From positions 62,001-126,000 of the forward strand of contig CAYLXK010000013.1 in assembly GCA_964387685.1 (NCBI GenBank): 64,000 bases of DNA, given 5' to 3'. The notes beneath the pieces were generated by a model. It saw nothing but the letters and a program-made list of their open reading frames with translations, had not been told where the DNA came from and did no database searches. Shown here piece by piece: positions 26,267 to 33,807 of this stretch. Within the stretch, counting starts at the first letter, position 1, and each line of letters opens with the position of its first letter. The translations under genes were made by a program, and so were the position numbers. This DNA comes from Bryobacter sp964387685. Its GTDB lineage: Bacteria > Acidobacteriota > Terriglobia > Bryobacterales > Bryobacteraceae.

Positions 26267-26971
26267 CTAATTAGTCGGATCGGTCCACGCGCTGGGATCG
26301 TGGGCCCGGTGCCGCTTGCCCAGTATCCAGCGGGCTATCAGCACCACCACAATCGCGCACGCCAATTGAATGCCCCAGTGCGCGTACTGCTCGAAGTGAA
26401 CTACGCCTGCCAGCACTGGATCGGTCAAGATCATCTCTGCACCCACGCGCCCCAAGACCATCGACCCGCCATAGACGATTAACGGATACTTGTCCATCAA
26501 CGTCGACAGCATCCCGCTGGCGAAAACCACCAACGGGATACTGAGACCCAATCCAAAAATGAGCAGCGACAGGTTGCCATGCGACGCGCCCGCAACCGCC
26601 AGCACATTGTCCAAGGACATTGTGATATCCGCCACTAGGATCAGCCACATCGCATGCATCAACCCGCCCGCTTGCTTCTCTTCATTCACCTCGGGCGAGG
26701 CGTCCACCAACACCTTCACAGCGATCCACAAGATCAAAATGCCGCCCACCAACTTCAGGTACGGCAGATTCATTAGCTGCGCCGCAAAAAAGGTCAACAC
26801 GATCCGCAGTGCCACCGCTACGCTGGCGCCTAGGATCGTCCCCAACCGGCGTTCCCGCGCCGGCAAGCTCCGCACGGCCATGGCGATGACTACGGCATTA
26901 TCGCCCGCGAGTATGATGTCGCTGACGACGATGGACAGAACTTGAAGTAAAAACGCTAGGTTGAATTCCAT
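26267..26971 (-). CDS. TerC/YjbE-family integral membrane protein
   Basis: The 234-residue product has about seven hydrophobic segments. It carries the two TerC motifs in inverted-repeat halves, SDIILAGDNAVVIA (about 17-30) and ADITMSLDNVLAVAGAS (about 122-138), whose Asp and Asn residues are thought to handle metal ions. Family members export manganese or help metal loading of secreted proteins. It starts 12 bases after iscX on the same strand, so it may be the last gene of the isc operon, an unusual association. The C-terminus is basic and ends in the cytosol or periplasm depending on topology. Confidence 0.9.
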   Translation of the reverse strand: MEFNLAFLLQVLSIVVSDIILAGDNAVVIAMAVRSLPARERRLGTILGASVAVALRIVLTFFAAQLMNLPYLKLVGGILILWIAVKVLVDASPEVNEEKQAGGLMHAMWLILVADITMSLDNVLAVAGASHGNLSLLIFGLGLSIPLVVFASGMLSTLMDKYPLIVYGGSMVLGRVGAEMILTDPVLAGVVHFEQYAHWGIQLACAIVVVLIARWILGKRHRAHDPSAWTDPTN

Positions 26972-26983
26972 CCGGGAAGGGAC

Positions 26984-27199
26984 CTACTGGTTATCCTTCC
27001 ACTCTTCGTACCATGCCATCTGGATCGCCTCCAGCTTGGCCTCGTTCGACTTGAGCGGATCGTCGCCAAAACTCCCCAGTTCCGTCACCATTCTGTGCAA
27101 ATCCGTAAATCGCACCTGGAGGGGATCCTGTCCGGGATTCGCTTCGTATAGTTCGATCCCAATATCCTCGGCCATATCCCAGGTCAGCTTCAGCTTCAT
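26984..27199 (-). CDS. iscX: IscX (YfhJ) Fe-S assembly adaptor
   Basis: A 71-residue acidic protein with the family core LTWDMAEDIGIELYEANPGQDPLQVRFTDLHRMV and a C-terminal AIQMAWYEEW. IscX binds IscS and iron at an acidic surface and modulates the rate of cluster assembly. Its ATG overlaps the hscA stop by 4 bases, as in Proteobacteria where iscX closes the isc operon. In E. coli, fdx lies between hscA and iscX; here it is absent. Confidence 0.93.
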   Translation of the reverse strand: MKLKLTWDMAEDIGIELYEANPGQDPLQVRFTDLHRMVTELGSFGDDPLKSNEAKLEAIQMAWYEEWKDNQ

Positions 27200-29046
27200 A
27201 GCTTGGTTCCCTTCAGCGCCCCGCGCACCGCTGTGTTCATCATCGATTCAGCCAGCGTCCGGGTCGCGTCGTCCAGCTTTTCCATTTGCGCCTGGATCAC
27301 TCGATGATCATCGCCATGATATGCCAAGTGCATTTCGTTGATCGCCTGGTCAATCTGCGCGCGCTCCTCGCCGCTTAAGGCGAACCAAGCATCGTCGCCC
27401 TTGGCCTTTTCCACCGCGGCTAGTATCCGGTCGGCCTCTACACGCGCCTCGCGTACCTGCCGTTCCCGCACATCGGCTTCGGCGTTCTCGATCGACGCCA
27501 GAATCATCGCCTCCACCTGCTCGTCCGTCAGGCCGTAGGACGGCTTCACTTCGATGCTCTGCTCTTTTCCCGTACGCAGGTCTTTCGCCGACACGTTCAA
27601 AATGCCGTTCGCGTCGATCAGAAACTTTACCTCAATCCGCGCCAGGCCCGCCTGCATGGGGTCGATTCCCTTGAGATCGAAGCGCGCCAAGCTTCGGCAG
27701 TCTTTCACCAGCTCCCGCTCGCCCTGCAAGACATGAATCAACACATTCGTTTGTCCATCGACGGCGGTAGTGAACTGTTCGGTCGCGCTCGCCGGGATGG
27801 TCGAATTTCGATGAATGATCTTCGAAACCACGCCGCCCATCGTTTCTATACCCAGCGACAACGGCGTCACGTCCAGCAACAGCGTGTCCGTTACATCGCC
27901 GGCCAGAATGCCCGCCTGCACCGCCGCGCCTAGCGCGACAACTTCGTCGGGGTTAAGCTCCGTGTGCGGCTTCGAACGGAACATCTGCTCCACCGCCTTG
28001 CGCACGTAAGGTATCCGGGTGGACCCTCCCACCAGCACCGCCTCGTCGATCTGCTCGGGCGTCAAACCCGCGTCCTTCAGGCAATGACGGCACGAGACCA
28101 ACGTGCGCTCGACAATCGGCGCCACCAGCTTGTCGAAGAGCCCACGATCGATCTGGCGTTGGTAGCTCTTGCCGCCGTAGCTCATTTCGATCTTCGTCTC
28201 GGGCACGAAGCTCAGCCTCTCCTTGGCTTCGATCACAGCCTGGCGCAGCGTTTGCACCGCCGCATGATCCCCAGCGATCGAGCTTCCCCATTCGCTGGCC
28301 ACATCCTCCAGCGCAATCTCGATCAAGAGATCGTCGATGTCGTCGCCGCCCAGGTGCGTATCCCCGTTCGTCGCCAGCACCTCAAAAATGCCGTCTTGCA
28401 GCTTCAAAATGGAGATATCGAAGGTGCCGCCGCCGAAATCGTAAACCGCAATGATCCCACTCTTGCGCTTGTCGAGGCCATAGGCCAACGCCGCCGCCGT
28501 TGGCTCGTTCACCAACCGCAGAACCTCCAAGCCTGCGATCCGCCCCGCATCCTTGGTCGCCTGCCGCTGCGCATCGTTGAAATAGGCCGGCACGGTCACC
28601 ACCGCCTTTGTGACCTCTTCTCCAAAATACGCTTCGGCATTCCGCTTGATCTCAGCCAGCACCTGGGCGCCAACCTCGGGCGGCGTTAGTTTCACGCCCC
28701 CCACCTCAAGTTCGATTACGGTCCCGGAACCTGCGGCCAGCCGAAAGGGAAGGCGCTGCAGCTCGCCGGCGACATCCTGCACGCCCCGTCCCATGAAGCG
28801 TTTCGCGCTATACACGGTGCTTTCCGGATGCGTCGTGAGCCGCGCCTTCGCCGCTTCGCCCGCGATCATGTGCCCGCCGGGCAACACGCTCACCACACTC
28901 GGCACAATCCGCCCGCCTGTGGCCGTCGGAATTATCGCCGGACCCGTTAGATCCAAAAAAGCGCCTAGGCTATTGGTCGTACCTAAGTCGATGCCGATGA
29001 TTCGGTCGCGGCCCGCCGCGCCGAAGTCAATCTCTAAGGTGCCCAT
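27196..29046 (-). CDS. hscA: HscA, Hsp70 chaperone for Fe-S cluster transfer
   Basis: The 616-residue Hsp70 has the ATPase signature GIDLGTTNS at about 18-26, VYDFGGGTFDISIL, and VLVGGSTRIPYVRK, then a substrate domain (LLLDVTPLSLGIETMGG) and a helical lid. It is shorter than DnaK at the C-terminus and has an HscA-like N-terminal extension before the nucleotide site. With HscB it drives cluster release from IscU by binding the IscU LPPVK motif, which is present here. It overlaps the end of hscB by 20 bases and iscX by 4. Confidence 0.95.
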   Translation of the reverse strand: MGTLEIDFGAAGRDRIIGIDLGTTNSLGAFLDLTGPAIIPTATGGRIVPSVVSVLPGGHMIAGEAAKARLTTHPESTVYSAKRFMGRGVQDVAGELQRLPFRLAAGSGTVIELEVGGVKLTPPEVGAQVLAEIKRNAEAYFGEEVTKAVVTVPAYFNDAQRQATKDAGRIAGLEVLRLVNEPTAAALAYGLDKRKSGIIAVYDFGGGTFDISILKLQDGIFEVLATNGDTHLGGDDIDDLLIEIALEDVASEWGSSIAGDHAAVQTLRQAVIEAKERLSFVPETKIEMSYGGKSYQRQIDRGLFDKLVAPIVERTLVSCRHCLKDAGLTPEQIDEAVLVGGSTRIPYVRKAVEQMFRSKPHTELNPDEVVALGAAVQAGILAGDVTDTLLLDVTPLSLGIETMGGVVSKIIHRNSTIPASATEQFTTAVDGQTNVLIHVLQGERELVKDCRSLARFDLKGIDPMQAGLARIEVKFLIDANGILNVSAKDLRTGKEQSIEVKPSYGLTDEQVEAMILASIENAEADVRERQVREARVEADRILAAVEKAKGDDAWFALSGEERAQIDQAINEMHLAYHGDDHRVIQAQMEKLDDATRTLAESMMNTAVRGALKGTKL

Positions 29047-29557
29047 CGATATCTCTCAATAAATTTGCAATGTAACGGCGCCGGTTCAATACCTGCCGCA
29101 AGGCTTCCAAAGGCTTCTCGCTCGGGGCGGCATCGTAAGCGGCAAAGAGCTTCTCGGCTTCGGCGTTGGCTTGTTCCAGCATCGCCGTAAAATTCCCGCG
29201 GGCCTTGCCCACATCCGCCCGCGACGTCCCGTCCCCACTCTTCAGTTCTTCCAGCGCCAGATTCAGTTCGAAAACCTCTTCCAGCAGCTCCGCCGGCACG
29301 TTCTTCGATCCCTGCGTCGCAATGTCCAGTCCGTTTTCTTTCAGAAAGTATTCGGCCCGTGCCGATGCGTCTTTCAGCGTCCGGTAGGCGTCGTTCAACA
29401 ACGAGCTCTCTTCCAGCGCCGCCGCCTGCTCGTCTTTCGTCGCCCTCGCGAAACGGTCCGGATGGAGCTCCCGGCTGCGCCGGTAAAAAATTTGCTGCAG
29501 CTCAACGGGGTCAAGCTGCAGCCGGGGCTCAAGGCCCATCACTCGGTAATAATCCAT
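29027..29557 (-). CDS. hscB: HscB, J-domain co-chaperone
   Basis: The 176-residue product has a J domain (about 1-75) with the catalytic HPD at 32-34 and the loop pattern SRELHPDRFARA, and a helical C-terminal domain (about 90-176) that holds the Leu-rich IscU-binding face. It starts DYYRVMGLEPRLQLD, as in HscB/Jac1, rather than DnaJ. It lies 9 bases after iscA and overlaps hscA by 20 bases, completing the chaperone half of the isc operon. Confidence 0.94.
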   Translation of the reverse strand: MDYYRVMGLEPRLQLDPVELQQIFYRRSRELHPDRFARATKDEQAAALEESSLLNDAYRTLKDASARAEYFLKENGLDIATQGSKNVPAELLEEVFELNLALEELKSGDGTSRADVGKARGNFTAMLEQANAEAEKLFAAYDAAPSEKPLEALRQVLNRRRYIANLLRDIDGHLRD

Positions 29558-29566
29558 CGTTAAGGA

Positions 29567-29911
29567 TTACGAGGAGAACGACGTCCCGCAACCACAGCTC
29601 TTCTGCGCGTTCGGATTCTCGAAGGCAAAGCCGGATTGCATCAGGCTTTCCTTGTAGTCCAGAGTCATTCCCTTCAAAAACAACATACTCTTCGGGTCGA
29701 CGAATACCATCACGTCACCGTACTCAAAGACGTGATCGTTCGAGCGCGGCTTGGTATCGAACTTGAATTGGTAGCTCAAACCCGAACAGCCGCCGCCCAG
29801 CACGCCCAGGCGCAAACCGCCCGACACTCCTTGCTTGGCGAAGGCCTGGCGGATTTTCTCAACCGCCTTGGGCGTGACTTCAATCAGATTCGCAACCGCC
29901 GCTTCTCCCAT
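29567..29911 (-). CDS. iscA: IscA, A-type Fe-S carrier
   Basis: A 114-residue A-type carrier with the three cluster cysteines at Cys42, Cys106 and Cys108 (SCGCG). The spacing of 64 and 66 is identical to E. coli IscA. It accepts clusters from IscU and delivers them to apo-proteins. ATG 29911 was chosen because it overlaps the iscU stop by one base; the longer frame to 30094 is a shadow of iscU. Confidence 0.94.
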   Translation of the reverse strand: MGEAAVANLIEVTPKAVEKIRQAFAKQGVSGGLRLGVLGGGCSGLSYQFKFDTKPRSNDHVFEYGDVMVFVDPKSMLFLKGMTLDYKESLMQSGFAFENPNAQKSCGCGTSFSS

Positions 29912-30321
29912 TAGGCGTGCACGGCCTCCGTCGTGGACGCGCCGCTCTTCACCTTGTAGTCGTTGATGGCGGCCTTGATGGCGTCCTCGGCCAGCACGCT
30001 GCAATGCACCTTCACCGGCGGCAGAGCCAATTCGTTCACGATCTCGGTATTCTTGATCTGCTCGGCTTCGTTCACGGTCTTGCCCTTCAGCCATTCCGTG
30101 GCCAGCGAGGAACTCGCGATCGCCGAACCGCAGCCAAACGTCTTGAACTTCGCATCTTCAATGATCCCCGTCACCGGGTCCACTTTGATCTGCAGCTTCA
30201 TGACGTCGCCGCATTCCGGCGCGCCCACCATGCCCGTACCCACGTTGGGATCGTTCTTATCCATCGAACCCACGTTGCGCGGGTTGTTGTAGTGGTCGAT
30301 TACTTTTTCGGAATATGCCAT
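29911..30321 (-). CDS. iscU: IscU, Fe-S cluster scaffold
   Basis: A 136-residue scaffold with cluster ligands Cys37 (APECGD), Cys64 (GCGSA) and Cys107 (VHCSV), and the HscA-recognition motif LPPVK at 100-104. Its C-terminus (about 128-136) is a short extension beyond the E. coli protein. It lies 30 bases downstream of iscS, an order shared with proteobacterial isc operons. It assembles clusters with sulfur from IscS before chaperone-driven transfer. Confidence 0.96.
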   Translation of the reverse strand: MAYSEKVIDHYNNPRNVGSMDKNDPNVGTGMVGAPECGDVMKLQIKVDPVTGIIEDAKFKTFGCGSAIASSSLATEWLKGKTVNEAEQIKNTEIVNELALPPVKVHCSVLAEDAIKAAINDYKVKSGASTTEAVHA

Positions 30322-30351
30322 TTCGTTTTTCTCCTGTTTACCGGTTCTAGT

Positions 30352-31572
30352 TTAGTGAGCGGTCCACTCGACCTTGGACAGGTCCACCCCGTCCTGGAAC
30401 ATCTCCCAAAGCGGCGAAAGCTCGCGCAGCTTGCTCACCACTTCGATCATCTTCTTGGCCACGTAATCCACTTCTTCGTCCGTGTTGAAGCGGCCGATGC
30501 CAAAGCGAATCGACGTGTGCGCCAGATCGTCTCCCAGCCCTAATGCCTTCAGTACATAGCTGGGCTCCAGCGTTGCCGACGTGCAGGCCGATCCAGAGCT
30601 CACGGCCACATCGTTGATGCCCATTAGCAGGCTCTCGCCTTCCACATACGCGAAGCTCATGTTCAGGTTATGCGGCAGCCGATGCTCCATCGAACCGTTG
30701 ATGTAGGTCTCCTCGAGACCCATCTCGAGCGTTTCCTTCAAGCGGTCCCGCATTGCGCGGTGCTTCACGCTCTCTGTCGGCATCAGCTCGCGGCACAAGT
30801 CGGCGGCCTTGCCAAAACCCACAATGCCCGCTACATTCAACGTCCCCGAACGCATGCCTCGCTCGTGCCCGCCGCCGTCCATCTGCGCCGAAAGCTGCAC
30901 GCGGGGGTTGCGCCGCCGCACGTACAACGCTCCTACGCCCTTCGGCCCGTACATCTTGTGCGCCGTCATGCTCATGATGTCGATGTTGTCGCTAAGAACA
31001 TTGACCGGAATCTTGCCCACCGCTTGCACACCGTCCGTGTGAAAGAGCACGCCCTTGTCTTTGCAGATCTTGCCGATCTCGGCCACATCCTGGATCACGC
31101 CGATCTCGTTGTTGGCGTACATAATGCTCACCAGGATGGTCTGGTCTGTAATTGCGTCCCGCAACATGTCCAGGTCTACCCGCCCATCGCCCTTGAGCGG
31201 CAGGTAGGTCACACGCACACCCTGCTTTTCCAGGTGCTTGCAGGTGTCTAACACCGCCTTATGCTCCGTCGCGGCGGTAATCACATGATTCCCGCGCTCG
31301 GCGTACATCTCCACCACACCCTTGATGGCCAGGTTGTTCGATTCCGTCGCGCCGCTGGTGAAAACGATTTCTTTCGAGTTGGCCCCAATCAGATCCGCGA
31401 TCTGCTTGCGCGCCAATTCCACCGCCTCTTCCGCTTCCCAGCCGAAGGGATGGTTGCGGCTGGCCGCATTGCCAAAATGCTGCGTAAAGTAGGGCAACAT
31501 CGCTTCTACCGCGCGCGGGTCGCACTGCGTAGTCGCGTGGTTGTCGAGATAAATCGGAAACTTCAAGCTCAT
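30352..31572 (-). CDS. iscS: IscS cysteine desulfurase
   Basis: PLP enzyme that removes sulfur from cysteine as a persulfide for cluster, tRNA-thiolation and cofactor synthesis. The 406-residue product has the PLP lysine in MTAHKMYGPKGVGALYV (about 205), the motif YLDNHATT near the N-terminus and the persulfide cysteine in SSGSACTSA (about 330). It is close in length to E. coli IscS (404). Its C-terminus (LSPLWEMFQDGVDLSKVEW) matches the IscU-binding tail. It lies 23 bases after iscR. Confidence 0.97.
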   Translation of the reverse strand: MSLKFPIYLDNHATTQCDPRAVEAMLPYFTQHFGNAASRNHPFGWEAEEAVELARKQIADLIGANSKEIVFTSGATESNNLAIKGVVEMYAERGNHVITAATEHKAVLDTCKHLEKQGVRVTYLPLKGDGRVDLDMLRDAITDQTILVSIMYANNEIGVIQDVAEIGKICKDKGVLFHTDGVQAVGKIPVNVLSDNIDIMSMTAHKMYGPKGVGALYVRRRNPRVQLSAQMDGGGHERGMRSGTLNVAGIVGFGKAADLCRELMPTESVKHRAMRDRLKETLEMGLEETYINGSMEHRLPHNLNMSFAYVEGESLLMGINDVAVSSGSACTSATLEPSYVLKALGLGDDLAHTSIRFGIGRFNTDEEVDYVAKKMIEVVSKLRELSPLWEMFQDGVDLSKVEWTAH

Positions 31573-31595
31573 GAAAATGCCTGTCCTTCGTTCTG

Positions 31596-32081
31596 CTAAC
31601 TAGAAAAAATGTTCACGCCAATGCCGCTCATGGTTGCGCCGCGCGATTCGGGCGGCGCCCCGCTGCCCGGTTCTGACATTGGATCGTCTTTGCTCAACGC
31701 TGCTATCGTGATGCTGTCCAATAGCTTCAAGATTCCTTCGTGCACCTTGCGCAAGGGTTCTTTTACCGTGCAGCTGCCTTCCTGGTCGCACCGGTCGTGC
31801 GTGAAGCAAGCCGTCAGGATTACCGGGCCGTCCACGGCGCGAATCACTTCCAGAACGCTGATCGTGTGCGGGTCCCGGCTCAATCGGTAGCCGCCATTTG
31901 TACCCTGCACCGACTGCACGAATCCCGTTTTCCCCAACTTTTGCAACACCTTTGACAAAATCGGCAGTGGGATGTGATAGCTGTCCCCGATTTCCTTAGC
32001 GCTGGCCGGACGCTCGCCCGCCAAACTCATGTGCCGCAACGCAATGAGACTGTAGTCGGCTTTTTTGGTAAGTTTGAGCAC
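31596..32081 (-). CDS. iscR: IscR-like Rrf2 family Fe-S regulator
   Basis: The 161-residue product has an Rrf2 winged helix (LTKKADYSLIALRHM at about 4-18). The cluster loop has Cys92, Cys98 and Cys104, the exact positions found in E. coli IscR. The fourth ligand of E. coli, His107, is a lysine here, so coordination or redox sensitivity may differ. As the first gene of the isc operon it likely represses the operon when holo. The C-terminus (about 125-161) is a disordered Ser/Gly/Pro-rich tail. It is divergent from a glycosyltransferase with 64 bases between starts. Confidence 0.92.
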   Translation of the reverse strand: MLKLTKKADYSLIALRHMSLAGERPASAKEIGDSYHIPLPILSKVLQKLGKTGFVQSVQGTNGGYRLSRDPHTISVLEVIRAVDGPVILTACFTHDRCDQEGSCTVKEPLRKVHEGILKLLDSITIAALSKDDPMSEPGSGAPPESRGATMSGIGVNIFSS

Positions 32082-32145
32082 GAGAAAGAGGACCTGGACT
32101 GTCCAATTTCTAGTCTACAGGGAAGCATGGATTGGAGTCAACCCT

Positions 32146-33180
32146 ATGGGACAATTATGGTCGCCTTTGTTTCCCGCCATTGGAATTGACGCTACCTACT
32201 CCCTCGGGTCCGATCTTAGCGGCGTCGGCCGCTACAGCGTCGAGTTACTCGCCGCCCTGGGCCACGCTTTCCCTCAAGTGCAATGGAAACAATACTATAG
32301 ACCACATCGCTATCTCCGCGCACCCTGGCCCAAACACCTGCTCCTCGACTTCGGCCCCCGCTCTTGCCGCCTCTTCCACGGTCTGAATCAGCGCCTGCCA
32401 AAACGAAGCCATTGCCCTTCCATCGCCACCTTTCACGACCTCTTTGTGCTCACCGGCGACTATTCTTCGCCCGAATTTCGCCGCCGCTTTGAGGCGCAAG
32501 CGCGCCTCGCCGCCGCCCAATCCGAGCGCTTAATCGCCGTCAGCGCCTTTACCGCCGGACAAATCGTTTCCTTGCTCGGCTATCCCGCCGACCGAGTCCA
32601 CGTCGTCCCCCACGGCGTCCGTTGGCCGCTGTCGGTTCCGTCCTTGGACGCCCGTAAGCCAGCCGTGCTCAGCGTCGGCGCGGTTCAGACGCGCAAAAAC
32701 ACGGCGCGCCTCATCACGGCCTTCGCCGCGCTTCCTCCCCCTTGGGAACTCTGGATCGCGGGCAGCCTCGGTCATGGCGCGGAGCAAATGCTCGCCTCCG
32801 CCCGCACACATCCCCGTATTCGGCTCTTAGGGTACGTAGAGGACCGGGATCTTGAGCGCCTCTATCGCGAAGCCGCCATTTTCGCGTTTCCCAGCCTGGA
32901 CGAAGGCTTCGGAATCCCGGTCTTGGAGGCCATGGCGCATGGTCTACCCGTCTTGACGTCCAATCGCTCCGCCCTACCGGAAGTAGCGGGCGGGGCCGGC
33001 CTGCTCGTCGATCCCTTCGACGAAGAATCCATCGCCGAGGGTCTGCGTGAGTTAACCGATCCCATCCAGGCCGCCCGCTTTGCCGCCCTAGGCCGCGAAC
33101 GGGCTAAGCACTTTACTTGGGAACGCAGTGCCCAGGAAAGCGCGGCTGTCTATGAGAAAGTACTGGGCCAGCGGCTCTAG
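32146..33180 (+). CDS. GT4 family glycosyltransferase
   Basis: The 344-residue product is a retaining GT-B glycosyltransferase. The N-terminal domain has GVGRYSVELL. The C-terminal donor domain has LSVGAVQTRKN near 185, RLLGYVEDRDLERLYREA near 225 and the ExxE pattern PSLDEGFGIPVLEAMAHG (about 245-262), typical of GT4 mannosyl- and glucosyltransferases. ATG 32146 was chosen since a GGAG lies 8 bases upstream; frames back to 32065 overlap iscR. It shares a palindromic CTAG with the following convergent gene as interlocked stop codons. The sugar is unknown. Confidence 0.87.
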   Translation: MGQLWSPLFPAIGIDATYSLGSDLSGVGRYSVELLAALGHAFPQVQWKQYYRPHRYLRAPWPKHLLLDFGPRSCRLFHGLNQRLPKRSHCPSIATFHDLFVLTGDYSSPEFRRRFEAQARLAAAQSERLIAVSAFTAGQIVSLLGYPADRVHVVPHGVRWPLSVPSLDARKPAVLSVGAVQTRKNTARLITAFAALPPPWELWIAGSLGHGAEQMLASARTHPRIRLLGYVEDRDLERLYREAAIFAFPSLDEGFGIPVLEAMAHGLPVLTSNRSALPEVAGGAGLLVDPFDEESIAEGLRELTDPIQAARFAALGRERAKHFTWERSAQESAAVYEKVLGQRL

Positions 33181-33464
33181 CGGTCTTCGTCGTCAACCGA
33201 GATCTTCAGCGCCTTCAGGAACTTCGTGTCCTGCGAGTTCCACTTCACCTTGCCCGTCGCCTCAAAGGTGGCCGGCATTTCCGAGGAAGGCTCCTCGTCG
33301 TCTTCCCGCTTGTTGAAGCCGATTGTCGCTTCCAGCACCAGGAAAACGTCATAGCCCGACTTCTTAATTTCGCCAATTGCGGCCGCGATACGCTCGGAGT
33401 CCGATAGCGACTCGTTGATCGCATTCCCCAGCTCCTGCATCAGCTCTTTCAAATTCTCGTCCAT
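33177..33464 (-). CDS. Conserved small acidic hypothetical protein
   Basis: A 95-residue acidic protein with no recognised domain. An N-terminal helical segment (residues 1-35, ELMQELGNAINESLSDSERI) is followed by a beta-rich part (GYDVFLVLEATIGF, then ATFEATGKVKW) and an acidic tail. No signal or membrane segment, so cytosolic. ATG 33464 is chosen; the open frame to 33596 overlaps the divergent membrane gene. The stop interlocks with the convergent glycosyltransferase stop (4-base overlap). Confidence 0.7.
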   Translation of the reverse strand: MDENLKELMQELGNAINESLSDSERIAAAIGEIKKSGYDVFLVLEATIGFNKREDDEEPSSEMPATFEATGKVKWNSQDTKFLKALKISVDDEDR

Positions 33465-33555
33465 GCGCCCTCGTACTTGCGTCGGTCCACCCACAGGGTA
33501 CCACTTGGCCTTATCGGATGACAGGCCGGTTGCGTTAGCATGAAACTCGGAGTCG

Positions 33556-33807
33556 ATGAAGCGCTTTTTCCAGACCGTCCTGCCCGGCATCATCAAGCCC
33601 CTTCATGTGCTTTGGAACGAATTGATTGGCTTTTTCTTCGGGGTATTTGCGCTGTTCGTCGGCGTAGCTCTAGTCCGCGACGTCTTGAGTTTCAAAGGCG
33701 ACTCGGAAGGCCTCTTCCGCATCGTCTTGCTGGGTATCGCCTTCGTGGTCATGGGCGCCTACGCCCTCCAAAGCTATTTCAAAGCCCGCAAAATCGGACG
33801 CTCCTAA
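33556..33807 (+). CDS. Small two-helix membrane protein
   Basis: An 83-residue product with hydrophobic segments at about 23-42 and 55-72, a basic N-terminus and a basic C-terminus. No family recognised. It overlaps the next gene, the methylmalonyl-CoA mutase subunit, by one base (TAATG), so translation is coupled, though a functional link is not evident. Confidence 0.72.
   Translation: MKRFFQTVLPGIIKPLHVLWNELIGFFFGVFALFVGVALVRDVLSFKGDSEGLFRIVLLGIAFVVMGAYALQSYFKARKIGRS

Noticed and set aside
32082..32145. IscR type-1 site upstream of iscR
   Set aside because: GACT and AGTC half-sites occur, but with an 11-base rather than 5-base spacer, and flanks do not match the known motif.
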